This document shows, in pieces, positions 16,020 through 24,276 of a stretch of DNA of 44,198 nucleotides; positions within the stretch are counted from its first letter, which is position 1, and each line of letters begins with the position of its first letter. Both the position numbers and the translations under genes were made by a program. The stretch covers positions 1-44,198 of the forward strand of contig CAKSPU010000015.1 of the NCBI GenBank assembly GCA_934486875.1, in the 5' to 3' direction. The DNA is from an uncultured Oscillospiraceae bacterium (GTDB lineage: Bacteria; Bacillota; Clostridia; Oscillospirales; Ruminococcaceae). The notes beneath the pieces are model-generated. The model ran no database searches. It was not told the origin of the DNA and was given only the letters and a program-made list of their open reading frames with translations.

Positions 16020-17081
16020 TCAGTTCCTTTCGTAAGCAAGCTTGATAAGTCTGTCAAGAAGCTCGCCGTAGGGTATGCCGAGGTGCTCCATAAGCTTGGG
16101 GTACATACTTATTGAAGTAAATCCGGGCATAGTGTTCAGCTCGTTGAGATATACCTTTCCGCTGTCCGCAAGGAAGAAATCCACTCTTGAAAGACCGAAG
16201 CAGCCAAGTGCCTTGAATGCCCTGACGGCGGTCTCACGAATTTCCTTTGAAGCCTCAGCGGGGATATCGGCGGGAATATTCAGTCCCGATGTTCCCAGTA
16301 TGTATTTAGCGTCGTAATCGTAGAAATCGTTGCAGGAAAGTATCTCACCCACATCGGAAGCAAAGGGATTATCCGTTCCGAGAACGGCACATTCAAGCTC
16401 TCTTCCCTTTATAAATTCCTCGACGATGACTTTTTTATCGTGAGTGAATGCAAGCTTTACCGCATTTTTTAAGTCCTCAAAGCAGGTAGCCTTGTTAACG
16501 CCGACAGATGAACCGCTGGAAGAGGGCTTTACGAAAAGGGGATAGCCGAGCTCATCGGCAATTTTCTCGCAAACGCTGTCAAGGTCTCCGAGGTCTGACT
16601 GCCTTACGGTTCTGTAGCGTGCCATATTAACGCCGTTGTGTTCAAGAACGGTGTGAGCGTATTCCTTATCCATACAAGCGGCGGAAGCAAAGCAGCCGCA
16701 GCCTACATAGGGGATACCCGACATATCGAGAAGTCCCTGAAGTGTGCCGTCCTCGCCGAATTTTCCGTGAAGAACGGGGAAAACCACATCGACCTTTACA
16801 AAATTTATGCGGTTGTCGGTTATCTTTGCGATGCCCCTGTAAAGAGGGTCGGGGAGTATCGCTGCGGGAACGCAGTCGGGGTCATTCTCCCAGCTGTCCT
16901 CCTTGATGCAGGAAACGTCTCCGGGGTAGAAGAACCACCTGCCCTTTCTTGTGATGCCGATAGGGATTATCTCGTACTTTTCGGGGTCGAGATGAGATAT
17001 AACATTTGAAGCTGAGATAAGCGAGATATCGTGCTCATTTGACACTCCGCCGAAAATTACGGCGACTCTTGTTTTTGCCAT
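16020..17081 (-). CDS. ddl: D-alanine-D-alanine ligase
   Basis: A 353-residue ATP-grasp ligase that joins two D-alanines for the peptidoglycan stem. Visible motifs are VAVIFGGVSNEHDISLISA at the N terminus, GKFGEDGTLQGLLD with the substrate-binding region, FVKPSSSGSSVGV of the ATP-grasp domain, and VYLNELNTMPGFT near the C terminus with the metal ligands. The ATG at 17081 is chosen because AAAGGA lies nine bases upstream; an ATG three codons earlier is too close to it. The active-site neighbourhood before SMYPK is usual. No vancomycin-type D-lactate signature was assessed. It is followed by murI. Confidence 0.95.
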   Translation of the reverse strand: MAKTRVAVIFGGVSNEHDISLISASNVISHLDPEKYEIIPIGITRKGRWFFYPGDVSCIKEDSWENDPDCVPAAILPDPLYRGIAKITDNRINFVKVDVVFPVLHGKFGEDGTLQGLLDMSGIPYVGCGCFASAACMDKEYAHTVLEHNGVNMARYRTVRQSDLGDLDSVCEKIADELGYPLFVKPSSSGSSVGVNKATCFEDLKNAVKLAFTHDKKVIVEEFIKGRELECAVLGTDNPFASDVGEILSCNDFYDYDAKYILGTSGLNIPADIPAEASKEIRETAVRAFKALGCFGLSRVDFFLADSGKVYLNELNTMPGFTSISMYPKLMEHLGIPYGELLDRLIKLAYERN

Positions 17082-17135
17082 AAGGCTCATTCCTTTCAGT
17101 TTTTTCTCTATTTATATATTCCGATATGCAGCGGA

Positions 17136-18017
17136 TTATGCTCTTGCCTGACGGGAAAGCTCTCTTATCTCATCGGAGGTAAAGGTGTATTTGTGTCCGC
17201 AGAAATGGCAGCAGACCTCGGAGATCTCTTCTTCATCAGCCATAGCGTCAAGCTCGTCCCTGCCGATCGAGATGAGTGCTCTTTCGACCCTTTCTCTGGA
17301 GCAGTCGCATTTGTATGACGCTGTGAGGTCGTCCATAACATTGGGCTTTAAGCCGTCAAGCACCTTCATAGCCATTTCCTCCGCAGTAACGCCCGAGGAG
17401 AGCATCTGTGTAACGGAGGGGAGGGTATTCACATTCCTTTCCAGAATGTCGATAACGCTTTCGTCCGCAAAGGGGAGAAGCTGAACAAGATAGCCCCCCG
17501 CAGCCTTAACGGTGAGGTCGGGATTTACGAGAACACCGAGACCGCATACCGTTGGCACCTGCTCGGAGGTGGCAAAATAGCTTGCGATATCCTCGGCTAT
17601 CTCTCCCGAAACGATAGGCACCTGACCGCAGTAGGGCTCTTTGAGTCCCAGATCCTTTACAACGGAAAGTGTGCCGTTTTTGCCTACAGCACCCGAAACA
17701 TCGAGCTTGCCGAACTTGTTTAGGGGTATCTCAACAACGGGGTTGCAGACATATGATTTAACATTGCCGAAGCTGTCAGCCACGGCGATAAGAGCACCCG
17801 CAGGTCCGTCACCGTTCATTCTCAGGGTAAGGGTGTCCTTTTCGCCCTTGAGACCTATTCCCATAAGGGAAGCGGCAATGGTGAGACGGCCAAGCGCCGC
17901 TGTCACCACCGCAGATGTCTTGTGTATCCTTTCTGCCTCGGAAACGATATCCGTTGCGTCAATGGCAGTAGCCACAACGGAAGCGTCCTCGGAAATGGTT
18001 CTAACGATCTTTGCCAT
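17136..18017 (-). CDS. hslO: Hsp33 redox-regulated chaperone
   Basis: A 293-residue homologue of Hsp33, a cytosolic holdase activated by oxidation. The C-terminal zinc switch is intact: C237-D-C239 and C270-H-F-C273, the CxC...CxxC pattern. The middle holds the usual GEIAEDIASYFATSEQVPT segment. AAGGAGT precedes the ATG. It lies 21 bases downstream of the methyltransferase and 54 bases upstream of ddl, so oxidative-stress protection and cell-wall genes appear to share a transcript. Length is typical. Confidence 0.95.
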   Translation of the reverse strand: MAKIVRTISEDASVVATAIDATDIVSEAERIHKTSAVVTAALGRLTIAASLMGIGLKGEKDTLTLRMNGDGPAGALIAVADSFGNVKSYVCNPVVEIPLNKFGKLDVSGAVGKNGTLSVVKDLGLKEPYCGQVPIVSGEIAEDIASYFATSEQVPTVCGLGVLVNPDLTVKAAGGYLVQLLPFADESVIDILERNVNTLPSVTQMLSSGVTAEEMAMKVLDGLKPNVMDDLTASYKCDCSRERVERALISIGRDELDAMADEEEISEVCCHFCGHKYTFTSDEIRELSRQARA

Positions 18018-18038
18018 AATTACTCCTTAAATTTATTA

Positions 18039-18794
18039 TCAGACGGGCTTTTTCGCCGCAAATACAAGCTTCTCGCTGTCGGGACGGGGAGCTTTGAGGG
18101 AATCATAATCATAAACAGCTTCAAGTATCATTCCCGAATCCGCAACAGCCTTTTCGATAAGCTCTCTGTCAAAGGCTATCTCCGACAATTCATCGGAATA
18201 CCTTGTGTAAAGTCCCTTTTCGTTCTTTTCAAAAATATCAAGGGAGATGTCCACACGGCAGTCGGGGGAGTCGGGGTCAAAGCTGTTCTGCCACACGCAG
18301 TAAACATCATCAAGGTCATAGACATATGTGTTGTCAGCAAGGACATTTCTGTGCTTACAGGGCATATTCATATCGAAAATGAACAGTCCTCCGGGTTCGC
18401 AGAAAAGGGATACACGGTCAAAGGTCTTTCGGATATCCTCAAGGCTTCCGAGATGATTCAAGCTGTCCAGGGCGCAGAGGGTAACGTCAATGGTGCCGAA
18501 CATATCAAGCTCGGTCATATCCTGACAAAGGTACTGTATGGGCAGTCCGCTGTCGAATTTCTTGTCCATAGCGCAGGAGAGCATCTCTTCCGAAGCGTCC
18601 GTGCCGATGACATCATATCCGAGACGTGCCATTTCTTCCGAAAGGCTGCCCGTTCCGCAGGCAAGGTCAAGGAGAATGCCCTTTTTGCCGCCGTGAAGCT
18701 TTATGAGCCTGTCGAAATATGCCGCTCTGTCCTTGTAGGAGATGTTTTCGGTAAGCTTGTCGTAAAAATATGCAAATGCGTTGTAGCCGCCCAC
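18039..18794 (-). CDS. Class I SAM-dependent methyltransferase
   Basis: A 251-residue Rossmann-fold methyltransferase. The SAM-binding motif I is LLDLACGTGSLSEEMA at about residues 36-51, followed by VIGTDASEEML (motif II) and TLCALDSLNHL (post-motif). The start is GTG with GAAGGGA upstream, two bases after the stop of the yerC-like gene. Members with N-terminal YNAFAYFYDKLT are usually annotated only as class I methyltransferase with unknown substrate. Transcription with yerC, hslO and ddl is likely. Confidence 0.88.
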   Translation of the reverse strand: MGGYNAFAYFYDKLTENISYKDRAAYFDRLIKLHGGKKGILLDLACGTGSLSEEMARLGYDVIGTDASEEMLSCAMDKKFDSGLPIQYLCQDMTELDMFGTIDVTLCALDSLNHLGSLEDIRKTFDRVSLFCEPGGLFIFDMNMPCKHRNVLADNTYVYDLDDVYCVWQNSFDPDSPDCRVDISLDIFEKNEKGLYTRYSDELSEIAFDRELIEKAVADSGMILEAVYDYDSLKAPRPDSEKLVFAAKKPV

Positions 18795-18796
18795 TT

Positions 18797-19144
18797 TTAT
18801 TCGTTCCCTTCAGCGCCTGTGTTGACACCGAGAATGTCCTCGGTGGTCTTGTTCTTAAGGCGTTCAAAAACAACACGGTAGCCCTCGCCGCTGTACTTGC
18901 TGTTAAGGGTGCGGTTCACACGGCTTATCGTTGCGGTGCTTGCACCTGTGCTGGCAACGATGTTGTTGTAGATCTTCTTTTCCGAAAGCATTTTTGCCAC
19001 GAGCATTCTCTGTGAGAGGGATTTGAGCTCCAGAGAGGTGCAGAGATCGTCCAGAAATTTAGCGCATTCCTCCCTTGTTTCGAGGCAGAGGATAGCGTCA
19101 TAGAGAAAGCTCAGGCTTTTTTCATCAGCTCTGTTTTCGTCCAT
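18797..19144 (-). CDS. YerC/YecD-family TrpR-like regulator
   Basis: A 115-residue helical DNA-binding protein of the TrpR/YerC/YecD family. The TrpR-like pattern is LKSLSQRMLVAKMLSEKKIYNNIVASTGASTATISRVNRTLN, with the helix-turn-helix in the second half. Unlike TrpR its target and ligand are generally unknown. GAAAGGA precedes the ATG. It is the first gene of the minus-strand cluster running to DUF1934, and a palindrome in its promoter (19214-19231) is a candidate autoregulatory operator. Confidence 0.88.
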   Translation of the reverse strand: MDENRADEKSLSFLYDAILCLETREECAKFLDDLCTSLELKSLSQRMLVAKMLSEKKIYNNIVASTGASTATISRVNRTLNSKYSGEGYRVVFERLKNKTTEDILGVNTGAEGNE

Positions 19145-19213
19145 AATTTATACATTCCTTTCGGTGGATTTTTTGCTGTGATATTATCAGCATATCAAGC
19201 TGTATATAATTCT

Positions 19214-19231
19214 ATTTTAGCACTCTAAAAT
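19214..19231. promoter_or_regulatory. Palindrome in the yerC-like promoter region
   Basis: ATTTTAG-CACT-CTAAAAT is a perfect 7-bp inverted repeat about 70 bases upstream of the yerC-like start. A possible minus-strand promoter overlaps it (TTTACT, 17 bases, TAAAAT). The remainder of the 19145-19483 gap holds the rpe promoter and no gene. Confidence 0.5.
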
Positions 19232-19382
19232 ATAAAAGTAAAGGGGTAATGTGATATTTTAATATAATTGTAACATTTATGCTTTGCAGTCGCTGTCATA
19301 AGAAAATATGCACAAGCCCAAACCCCTGCACATTCCCGAAAATAGTCGAAATTCCGAAATGAAAAAACCGTCCCGAATTATA

Positions 19383-19411
19383 TTGACGGGGCGGTGATAT
19401 TGGTTTATACT
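19383..19411 (+). promoter_or_regulatory. Promoter of rpe
   Basis: TTGACG (19383-19388), 17-base spacer, TATACT (19406-19411), about 70 bases upstream of the TTG start. Confidence 0.7.
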
Positions 19412-19483
19412 TAATATGTATAGCTGTCAGCATTTTTGTTATAAGACAGCACTCATTCTAATAAATTTAAGGAGCAAAAAGCA

Positions 19484-20128
19484 TTGGATACAATAGTTTC
19501 CGCATCTATCCTCAGCGCAGATATCTGTCATCTCGGAGATGACCTTGACAGGATAAAGGCAAGCGGCTGCGACCACGTGCATTTTGACGTTATGGACGGC
19601 GTTTTTGTACCGAACATCAGCTTCGGCATACCCGTTCTTGCAAGTGTCCGCAGGCACACCGATATGTTCATCGACGCACATCTTATGATAACTGACCCGA
19701 TTAAATATATCGGCGTTTTTGCCGACAACGGAGCGGATATGATAAGCTTTCATCTTGAATCACAGTCCGACCCTGCCGCTGCATTAAGCGAAATAAAGTC
19801 AAGGGGCAAAAAGGCAGGCATCGCCATAAAGCCCTCAACACCCGTAAGCGAAGTTCTCCCTTATGTAAAAAGTGCCGATATGGTCCTTGTTATGACCGTT
19901 GAGCCGGGCTTCGGCGGTCAGGGCTTTATGAGGGAAACTCTCGGAAAAATACGTGAGCTTAGAGAATATATTAACAGGGAATGTCCCGATGTACACATTC
20001 AGGTGGACGGCGGAATAAACGCCGAGACTGCCGCTCTTGTAAGAGAAGCGGGAGCGGATATCCTTGTTGCAGGCTCATATCTTTTCAAGGCTGCCGATAT
20101 GGCTGCCGCAGCAAATTCAATGAGATGA
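19484..20128 (+). CDS. rpe: Ribulose-phosphate 3-epimerase
   Basis: A 214-residue TIM-barrel enzyme interconverting ribulose-5-phosphate and xylulose-5-phosphate in the pentose phosphate pathway. Motifs in order: VSASILSADICHLGDDL, HFDVMDGVFVPNISFG with metal ligands, DAHLMI, MTVEPGFGGQGFM and VDGGINAETA. It starts with TTG; AAGGAG lies about nine bases upstream and no better start exists. The 3' end overlaps the convergent mecA-like gene by 12 bases. Length is typical. Confidence 0.95.
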   Translation: MDTIVSASILSADICHLGDDLDRIKASGCDHVHFDVMDGVFVPNISFGIPVLASVRRHTDMFIDAHLMITDPIKYIGVFADNGADMISFHLESQSDPAAALSEIKSRGKKAGIAIKPSTPVSEVLPYVKSADMVLVMTVEPGFGGQGFMRETLGKIRELREYINRECPDVHIQVDGGINAETAALVREAGADILVAGSYLFKAADMAAAANSMR

Positions 20129-20644
20129 TCCCGCAAGTATCTCCACAGCGTTTTTTGATATTACCGTTCTGTCGTGCTCCCCGAGCTTTGCAAGGGCGAT
20201 ATCGCCTGCGGGAAAGAGCATTCCCTCTTCGGACAGCTCCTTAAAAAGCATACTGTCCGACGGGATACGGACTATCAGCCTGATATGATCTCTTCCGCCT
20301 GTGACGGAGCTTTCGGGGCAGCGTATCCCGAGAGATTTTATCCTCTTGCAGATGCCGATGAGCTTCACGGCAGAGTATGCTGTGATTATGACGGCTGTCA
20401 GCTCCTCGGTCTGCGGCTTTCGTGTCAGAATAAAAACGCACCCCCCACATTTTATCGGGATCATTTCAACGGAAACGGTATATTTCCCTTTTTCGGGAAA
20501 TGCATTTCCCGTCATTTCGGATAAGAACCTCACAGCTTCGGGAGTGCCGTCATCAATGCTCTCCGTGTCAAGTCCCAGTTTTTTCAGCTCATCTGCTGAT
20601 ATAACGGCTCTTGCGCTGTGTTCGCCCGTTCTGTCTATCCTCAA
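20117..20644 (-). CDS. MecA-like adaptor protein
   Basis: A 175-residue protein resembling the adaptor MecA, which delivers substrates to the ClpC protease. The N-terminal module begins MRIDRTGEHSARAVISADELKKLGL, the usual MecA-like start, and an acidic region typical of the family is reduced to a short linker. The C-terminal half (about 75-175) is divergent, so the substrates may differ. The start is TTG with AAGGTGG upstream. It is divergent from the rnfD-like gene with only 31 bases between them and convergent with rpe. Confidence 0.75.
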   Translation of the reverse strand: MRIDRTGEHSARAVISADELKKLGLDTESIDDGTPEAVRFLSEMTGNAFPEKGKYTVSVEMIPIKCGGCVFILTRKPQTEELTAVIITAYSAVKLIGICKRIKSLGIRCPESSVTGGRDHIRLIVRIPSDSMLFKELSEEGMLFPAGDIALAKLGEHDRTVISKNAVEILAGSSH

Positions 20645-20675
20645 AAAAACACCACCTTACTTCAAGGAATATTAT

Positions 20676-21728
20676 ATGAAAAACAAAGAACCCGTTATGC
20701 TCACCACCTTTGTCCGTGACGGAAACGGAAAAACAAGCCGCCGTCCCGATGATTTCGGTGTGATGATAAATATGCTCATTGTGCTCACGGTCACGGCGGC
20801 GATGTCCGTTTATTACTACGGGCTGAGAGCTGCGGTGCTGTGCCTGCTCTGTGCGGGCGTGTGCTGGGTGCTGGACGTGCTATGCCTGATAATCAGGAAA
20901 AAAAGCCTCCATATCCACGATGTTTCGCCCATAATAACAGGGCTGCTCATTGCTCTGATGATGCCCGCTTCCGTGCCATATACCGTTGCCGCTGCTGCCT
21001 GTGTATTTGCCATATGCATAGCAAAGCACCCTTTCGGCGGCCACGGGGCAGAGGTAGTAAACTGCAGTGCGGCAGGATATATTTTTGCGGAGCTGTGCTT
21101 TCCCGCAGCCGTGCTGACATATCCCAAGCCGATGACACATCTTTCCCTTGCAAATTCAGTGACGGACACCCTTTACCCCTCTTTCACCTCCTCCGTAATG
21201 CACTCGACCTCCGCTTCATACACGGATATCGAGCTTCTTATCGGCAGCTTTACAGGACCTATGGGCTGTACATTCACCGTTCTCACCATTGTCTGCGCAC
21301 TGTATCTTATATCGAGAAAAGCCATATCGGGAACGGTGTTTTTCACCGAGCTGATACTTGTTCTGGGCTGGAATTTTGCAGTGGGTGGACATTTCAGAAT
21401 GAAAACCGCACTTGTCGGCGGAATGCTCCTTTTCGGGCTGACATTCCTCTCCTCCGACAGGCACATTGTGAACAAGAGCGTGCCCGAAAAGGTGTTCTTC
21501 GGGGCTGTGACGGCACTTATCATCGTTTCGGTGAGCTGGATATCTCGGCTTGAAGATCCCGTTGTATATGCGGTTATACTTGCCGCACCTTTCAGCAGGC
21601 TAACAGGCAAATTTGCGGAGCTTTCCCGCCGCAGAAAAAGAGTAAAGAACATTTTCGGAAAATATGCCGATGACATAAACGAGACCATAGCTATGACAGG
21701 AGGCGGTGAAAATGGCAGCGAACACTAA
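20676..21728 (+). CDS. RnfD/NqrB-like membrane protein, divergent
   Basis: A 350-residue membrane protein with about nine or ten hydrophobic segments, homologous to RnfD, the flavin-binding channel subunit of the ion-pumping Rnf complex. Matching features are DVSPIITGLLIALMMP, AKHPFGGHG, GSFTGPMGC and the late CALYLISRK segment. Several hallmarks are altered: FGGLGxNxFNPA has become FGGHGAEVVNCSAAG, the covalent-FMN motif SGAT is replaced in the corresponding stretch by HSTSAS, and the late TDPVT has become SSDRH. The ATG at 20676 follows AAGGA; the open frame to its left runs over the opposite-strand mecA-like gene and is not coding. It overlaps the rnfE-like gene by 17 bases. It probably retains the membrane fold, but flavin binding is doubtful. 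Confidence 0.85.
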   Translation: MKNKEPVMLTTFVRDGNGKTSRRPDDFGVMINMLIVLTVTAAMSVYYYGLRAAVLCLLCAGVCWVLDVLCLIIRKKSLHIHDVSPIITGLLIALMMPASVPYTVAAAACVFAICIAKHPFGGHGAEVVNCSAAGYIFAELCFPAAVLTYPKPMTHLSLANSVTDTLYPSFTSSVMHSTSASYTDIELLIGSFTGPMGCTFTVLTIVCALYLISRKAISGTVFFTELILVLGWNFAVGGHFRMKTALVGGMLLFGLTFLSSDRHIVNKSVPEKVFFGAVTALIIVSVSWISRLEDPVVYAVILAAPFSRLTGKFAELSRRRKRVKNIFGKYADDINETIAMTGGGENGSEH

Positions 21729-22308
21729 AAAGCAGTCATTTTCCGACGGACTATTTTTCCGCAATCCAATATTTGCCGCAGGAATGTCCCTCGCCCCCGC
21801 AATAATCATCGGAAATACATTCCGTGGGGCGGTGACATATTCGGTAATATTTGCATCGGTAACGATGATGTCATTGATGATATCATCTTTTCTGCCGAGA
21901 AAGCTGCCCTATGCGCTTCGTATAATATTATATACCTTTATAGCGGCGGCGGTGTATATCCCGTTCTGCATTTTTTTCGAGAACCGTCCGGATTATGACC
22001 TGTCATCGCTGGGAGTGCTCCTGCCGATGATAGTTTCGGGCGAGTTCATCACTCAGGCTTCCGAGCTTAGATTTTTCCGAATGGACAAGGGGAGAATGAT
22101 ACTCGATATCATATCCCACATAATCGGCTTCTGCTGGGCACTTATTTTCCTTGGATTTGTAAGGGAGCTTTTCGCAACGGGCGGCATTGACGGCGAGCTT
22201 TACGGAATAAGCTTTACGATACCCGTCCTCAGCGCTCCCTGTGGCGGATTTATCCTCATCGGGCTTATGGGTGCGTTTATCAGGCTCTTTAAAAAGGAGG
22301 ACAGGTAA
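21712..22308 (+). CDS. RnfE/RnfA-family membrane protein lacking cluster cysteines
   Basis: A 198-residue protein with six hydrophobic segments, of the RnfE/NqrD family. The family start (GLFFRNPIFAAGMSLAPAI) and late GFVRELFATGG are recognisable. In Rnf/Nqr the paired subunits bind a [2Fe-2S] cluster through a cysteine in GLCP and another in TNCAILG. Here GLCP is S26-L-A28-P29 and the second site reads VSGEFITQ with E111 in place of cysteine, so both ligands are absent. The ATG at 21712 is eight bases after AGGAGG and lies inside the end of the rnfD-like gene, where rnfG would normally stand. It is followed immediately by the rnfA-like gene. Confidence 0.85.
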   Translation: MAANTKKQSFSDGLFFRNPIFAAGMSLAPAIIIGNTFRGAVTYSVIFASVTMMSLMISSFLPRKLPYALRIILYTFIAAAVYIPFCIFFENRPDYDLSSLGVLLPMIVSGEFITQASELRFFRMDKGRMILDIISHIIGFCWALIFLGFVRELFATGGIDGELYGISFTIPVLSAPCGGFILIGLMGAFIRLFKKEDR

Positions 22309-22309
22309 G

Positions 22310-22909
22310 ATGAACGAAAACGGATTTTTTTCGAGCCTTGTGGCTTCCGTCATAATGTCGGTCATTGCCGAAAACCTCGTCTTTTCAAGAGCTTTCGGCG
22401 TTACTCCTATGATAGCCGCTGCCAAAAACAAGCGAACTCTCCCCGGAGTCTGCGCAGGGGTTTCATACTTCACAGCCGCTTCTTCAATTGGAATGTGGGC
22501 GGTTTCAAGGCTGTTTTCATCGGGTGATAAGCATTATCTTGTTGCCCTTTATGCACTTATTGTCGGCGTGATATATCTTGTTACTCTTCTTTGCGCATTC
22601 GTTTTTGTAAGGGGAAAATTCTCCCGAATAAAAAAATATGTGCATATTTCGGCGTTTAACAGCGCCGTTATGGGTACAATATTCCTGAGCGCCTCGGGCT
22701 GCACTGCATTCGGTGAATACCTCATCTTCGGCATTACCTCGGGCCTTGGCTTTGCGGCGGCATCATATATGCTGTCGGGCGTTTATTCCGAGCTGTACTC
22801 GGAAAATGTTCCCGGGGCTTTCAGAGGATATCCCGCAGTAATGATCTTTTCGGGGATAATGGCAATGGCTGTTTACGGCATACTTGGTCACGCCCCCGCT
22901 TATGTATGA
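22310..22909 (+). CDS. RnfA/NqrE-family membrane protein lacking cluster cysteines
   Basis: A 199-residue protein with six hydrophobic segments, of the RnfA/NqrE family. The start SLVASVIMSVIAENLVFSRAFGV matches the family, as does the late GYPAVMIFSGIMAMA. The two cysteine ligands are replaced: GICP is G30-V-T32-P33, and TNCAVLG is F116-N-S118-AVMG. C48 and C95 exist but are at other places. GGAGG precedes the ATG nine bases away, one base after the rnfE-like stop. Downstream, where rnfB should follow, is instead a membrane-anchored hydrolase-like gene. Confidence 0.85.
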   Translation: MNENGFFSSLVASVIMSVIAENLVFSRAFGVTPMIAAAKNKRTLPGVCAGVSYFTAASSIGMWAVSRLFSSGDKHYLVALYALIVGVIYLVTLLCAFVFVRGKFSRIKKYVHISAFNSAVMGTIFLSASGCTAFGEYLIFGITSGLGFAAASYMLSGVYSELYSENVPGAFRGYPAVMIFSGIMAMAVYGILGHAPAYV

Positions 22910-22948
22910 TAACAAACACATTTATATAGATATTGAAAGGACACAGAA

Positions 22949-24256
22949 ATGAGAAGAAAAAAGAAGATCTTCAAGCCCAAAAGGCATTATAAGATCAAGA
23001 GAAGAAACGAAAATGCAGTCAAGATAATTGCGGGAGCGGCAGCTGTTGCGGCGCTTATATTTGTTGGCTACAGCGTTGCGGGACCTATCGGCAGGTACAT
23101 CGCCTCCCGCCCCGACAGGACTGAGACCCAGCCCTGGACCCCCACCGATACGGATATGGTTACCGATGACACAGCGGCACAGACGGCAGAGCTGCCCGCA
23201 GTGACCGACATAACTCAGTCAGATATATCTCTTCCCGTTTCCGAGGAAGCGCAGACCTCTGCCGCAGCTGCGACCGAGCCTGCCGTAACAACCGTCACCA
23301 CTGTTTCCCAACAGACCGCAGCTCTCCGTGAGGGCGGTGCGGCGTATTATCTCGACCCCGACAGTATGTCTGATTCGGACAGCCTTGACGCTGCTCTTGA
23401 CGAGCTTGCCGCAAGCGGCTGCAATGCTGTTATATTCCCCGTAAAGACCGAGGGCGGCGTTTTCCATTATAAGACAGAGCTTGATTTTGTTGCTACAGTT
23501 ATCGACGGCAATGACCCCATTCAGTCCGAGCTGTCCGCAGCGGATATCGTTAAGGCTGCCGAAAGCAGAGGACTGCGCCCCGTTGCACTTATGTCCGTGC
23601 TTTACGACAACAACCGCTACGGCGATTACCGTGACGGCTCATACAGAAGCGAGGACGGCGACACCTGGCTTGATACATCTCCCGACAAGGGCGGAAAGCC
23701 CTGGCTCTCTCCCTTTGACGAGACAGCACAGGAGTATCTCTGCGATATCGTGACCGAGCTTGGCGAAGCGGGCTTTGACGAGGTCATCTGCGATGATTTC
23801 ATCTTCCCCGAGTTCCGTTCATCTGACATTGATATGCTCGGTGAAGAGGTATCGCCATACTCCGACCGCTATCAGGCACTCACATCTCTTGCGGTTATGA
23901 TGAACAATGCGGGAAATGATGCAGGCACACGTGTTATGCTCAGGATCACCGCAAATTCCGTTATCCGCAGATACAGCGAGCTTTTCTATCCCGATGAGCT
24001 GGACGGCTGCCGCATAATGATAGACTATTCCGAGAACAATATCAGCCGGACAATGGTTGCGGGCAATGACGAGGTGATCCTCGATGATATGGATATGTAT
24101 GACAAGATAACCGCAGTTTACGGCGAGGTATCCTCACGCTGCGGCGACCTGCCCGTTTATCCTATGCTTGACAGGGAATCTATGTCTGCGGACGATTTTG
24201 ACGAGGCTGTAAAGGCACTCACGGCTATGGGCTATGACGAGTATTACGTTTACTGA
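22949..24256 (+). CDS. Membrane-anchored glycoside-hydrolase-like protein (DUF4015-like)
   Basis: A 435-residue protein. A very basic N terminus (about 1-23) precedes one membrane helix (about 25-45), then a Thr/Ala/Glu-rich linker (about 50-125), then an extracytoplasmic TIM-barrel-like domain from about residue 130. That domain resembles the DUF4015 putative glycoside hydrolases, with NAVIFPVKTEGG, GLRPVALMSVLYD, WLSPFDETAQEYL and the acidic FDEVICDDFIFPEF, where catalytic acids would be expected. The sugar substrate is unknown. GAAAGGA precedes the ATG. It lies 39 bases after the rnfA-like gene and 20 bases before miaB, so it may be co-transcribed with both. Confidence 0.78.
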   Translation: MRRKKKIFKPKRHYKIKRRNENAVKIIAGAAAVAALIFVGYSVAGPIGRYIASRPDRTETQPWTPTDTDMVTDDTAAQTAELPAVTDITQSDISLPVSEEAQTSAAAATEPAVTTVTTVSQQTAALREGGAAYYLDPDSMSDSDSLDAALDELAASGCNAVIFPVKTEGGVFHYKTELDFVATVIDGNDPIQSELSAADIVKAAESRGLRPVALMSVLYDNNRYGDYRDGSYRSEDGDTWLDTSPDKGGKPWLSPFDETAQEYLCDIVTELGEAGFDEVICDDFIFPEFRSSDIDMLGEEVSPYSDRYQALTSLAVMMNNAGNDAGTRVMLRITANSVIRRYSELFYPDELDGCRIMIDYSENNISRTMVAGNDEVILDDMDMYDKITAVYGEVSSRCGDLPVYPMLDRESMSADDFDEAVKALTAMGYDEYYVY

Positions 24257-24276
24257 TTCTGAAAGGCGTTACATAA

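Noticed and set aside
19217..19225. TTAGCACTC as a CIRCE heat-shock operator near hslO cluster
   Set aside because: The second half GAGTGCTAA is absent at the required distance; the local palindrome has a different geometry.
20301..20675. 125-residue N-terminal extension of the rnfD-like frame
   Set aside because: It runs over the opposite-strand mecA-like gene; the ATG at 20676 has its own ribosome site and the protein starts like the family there.
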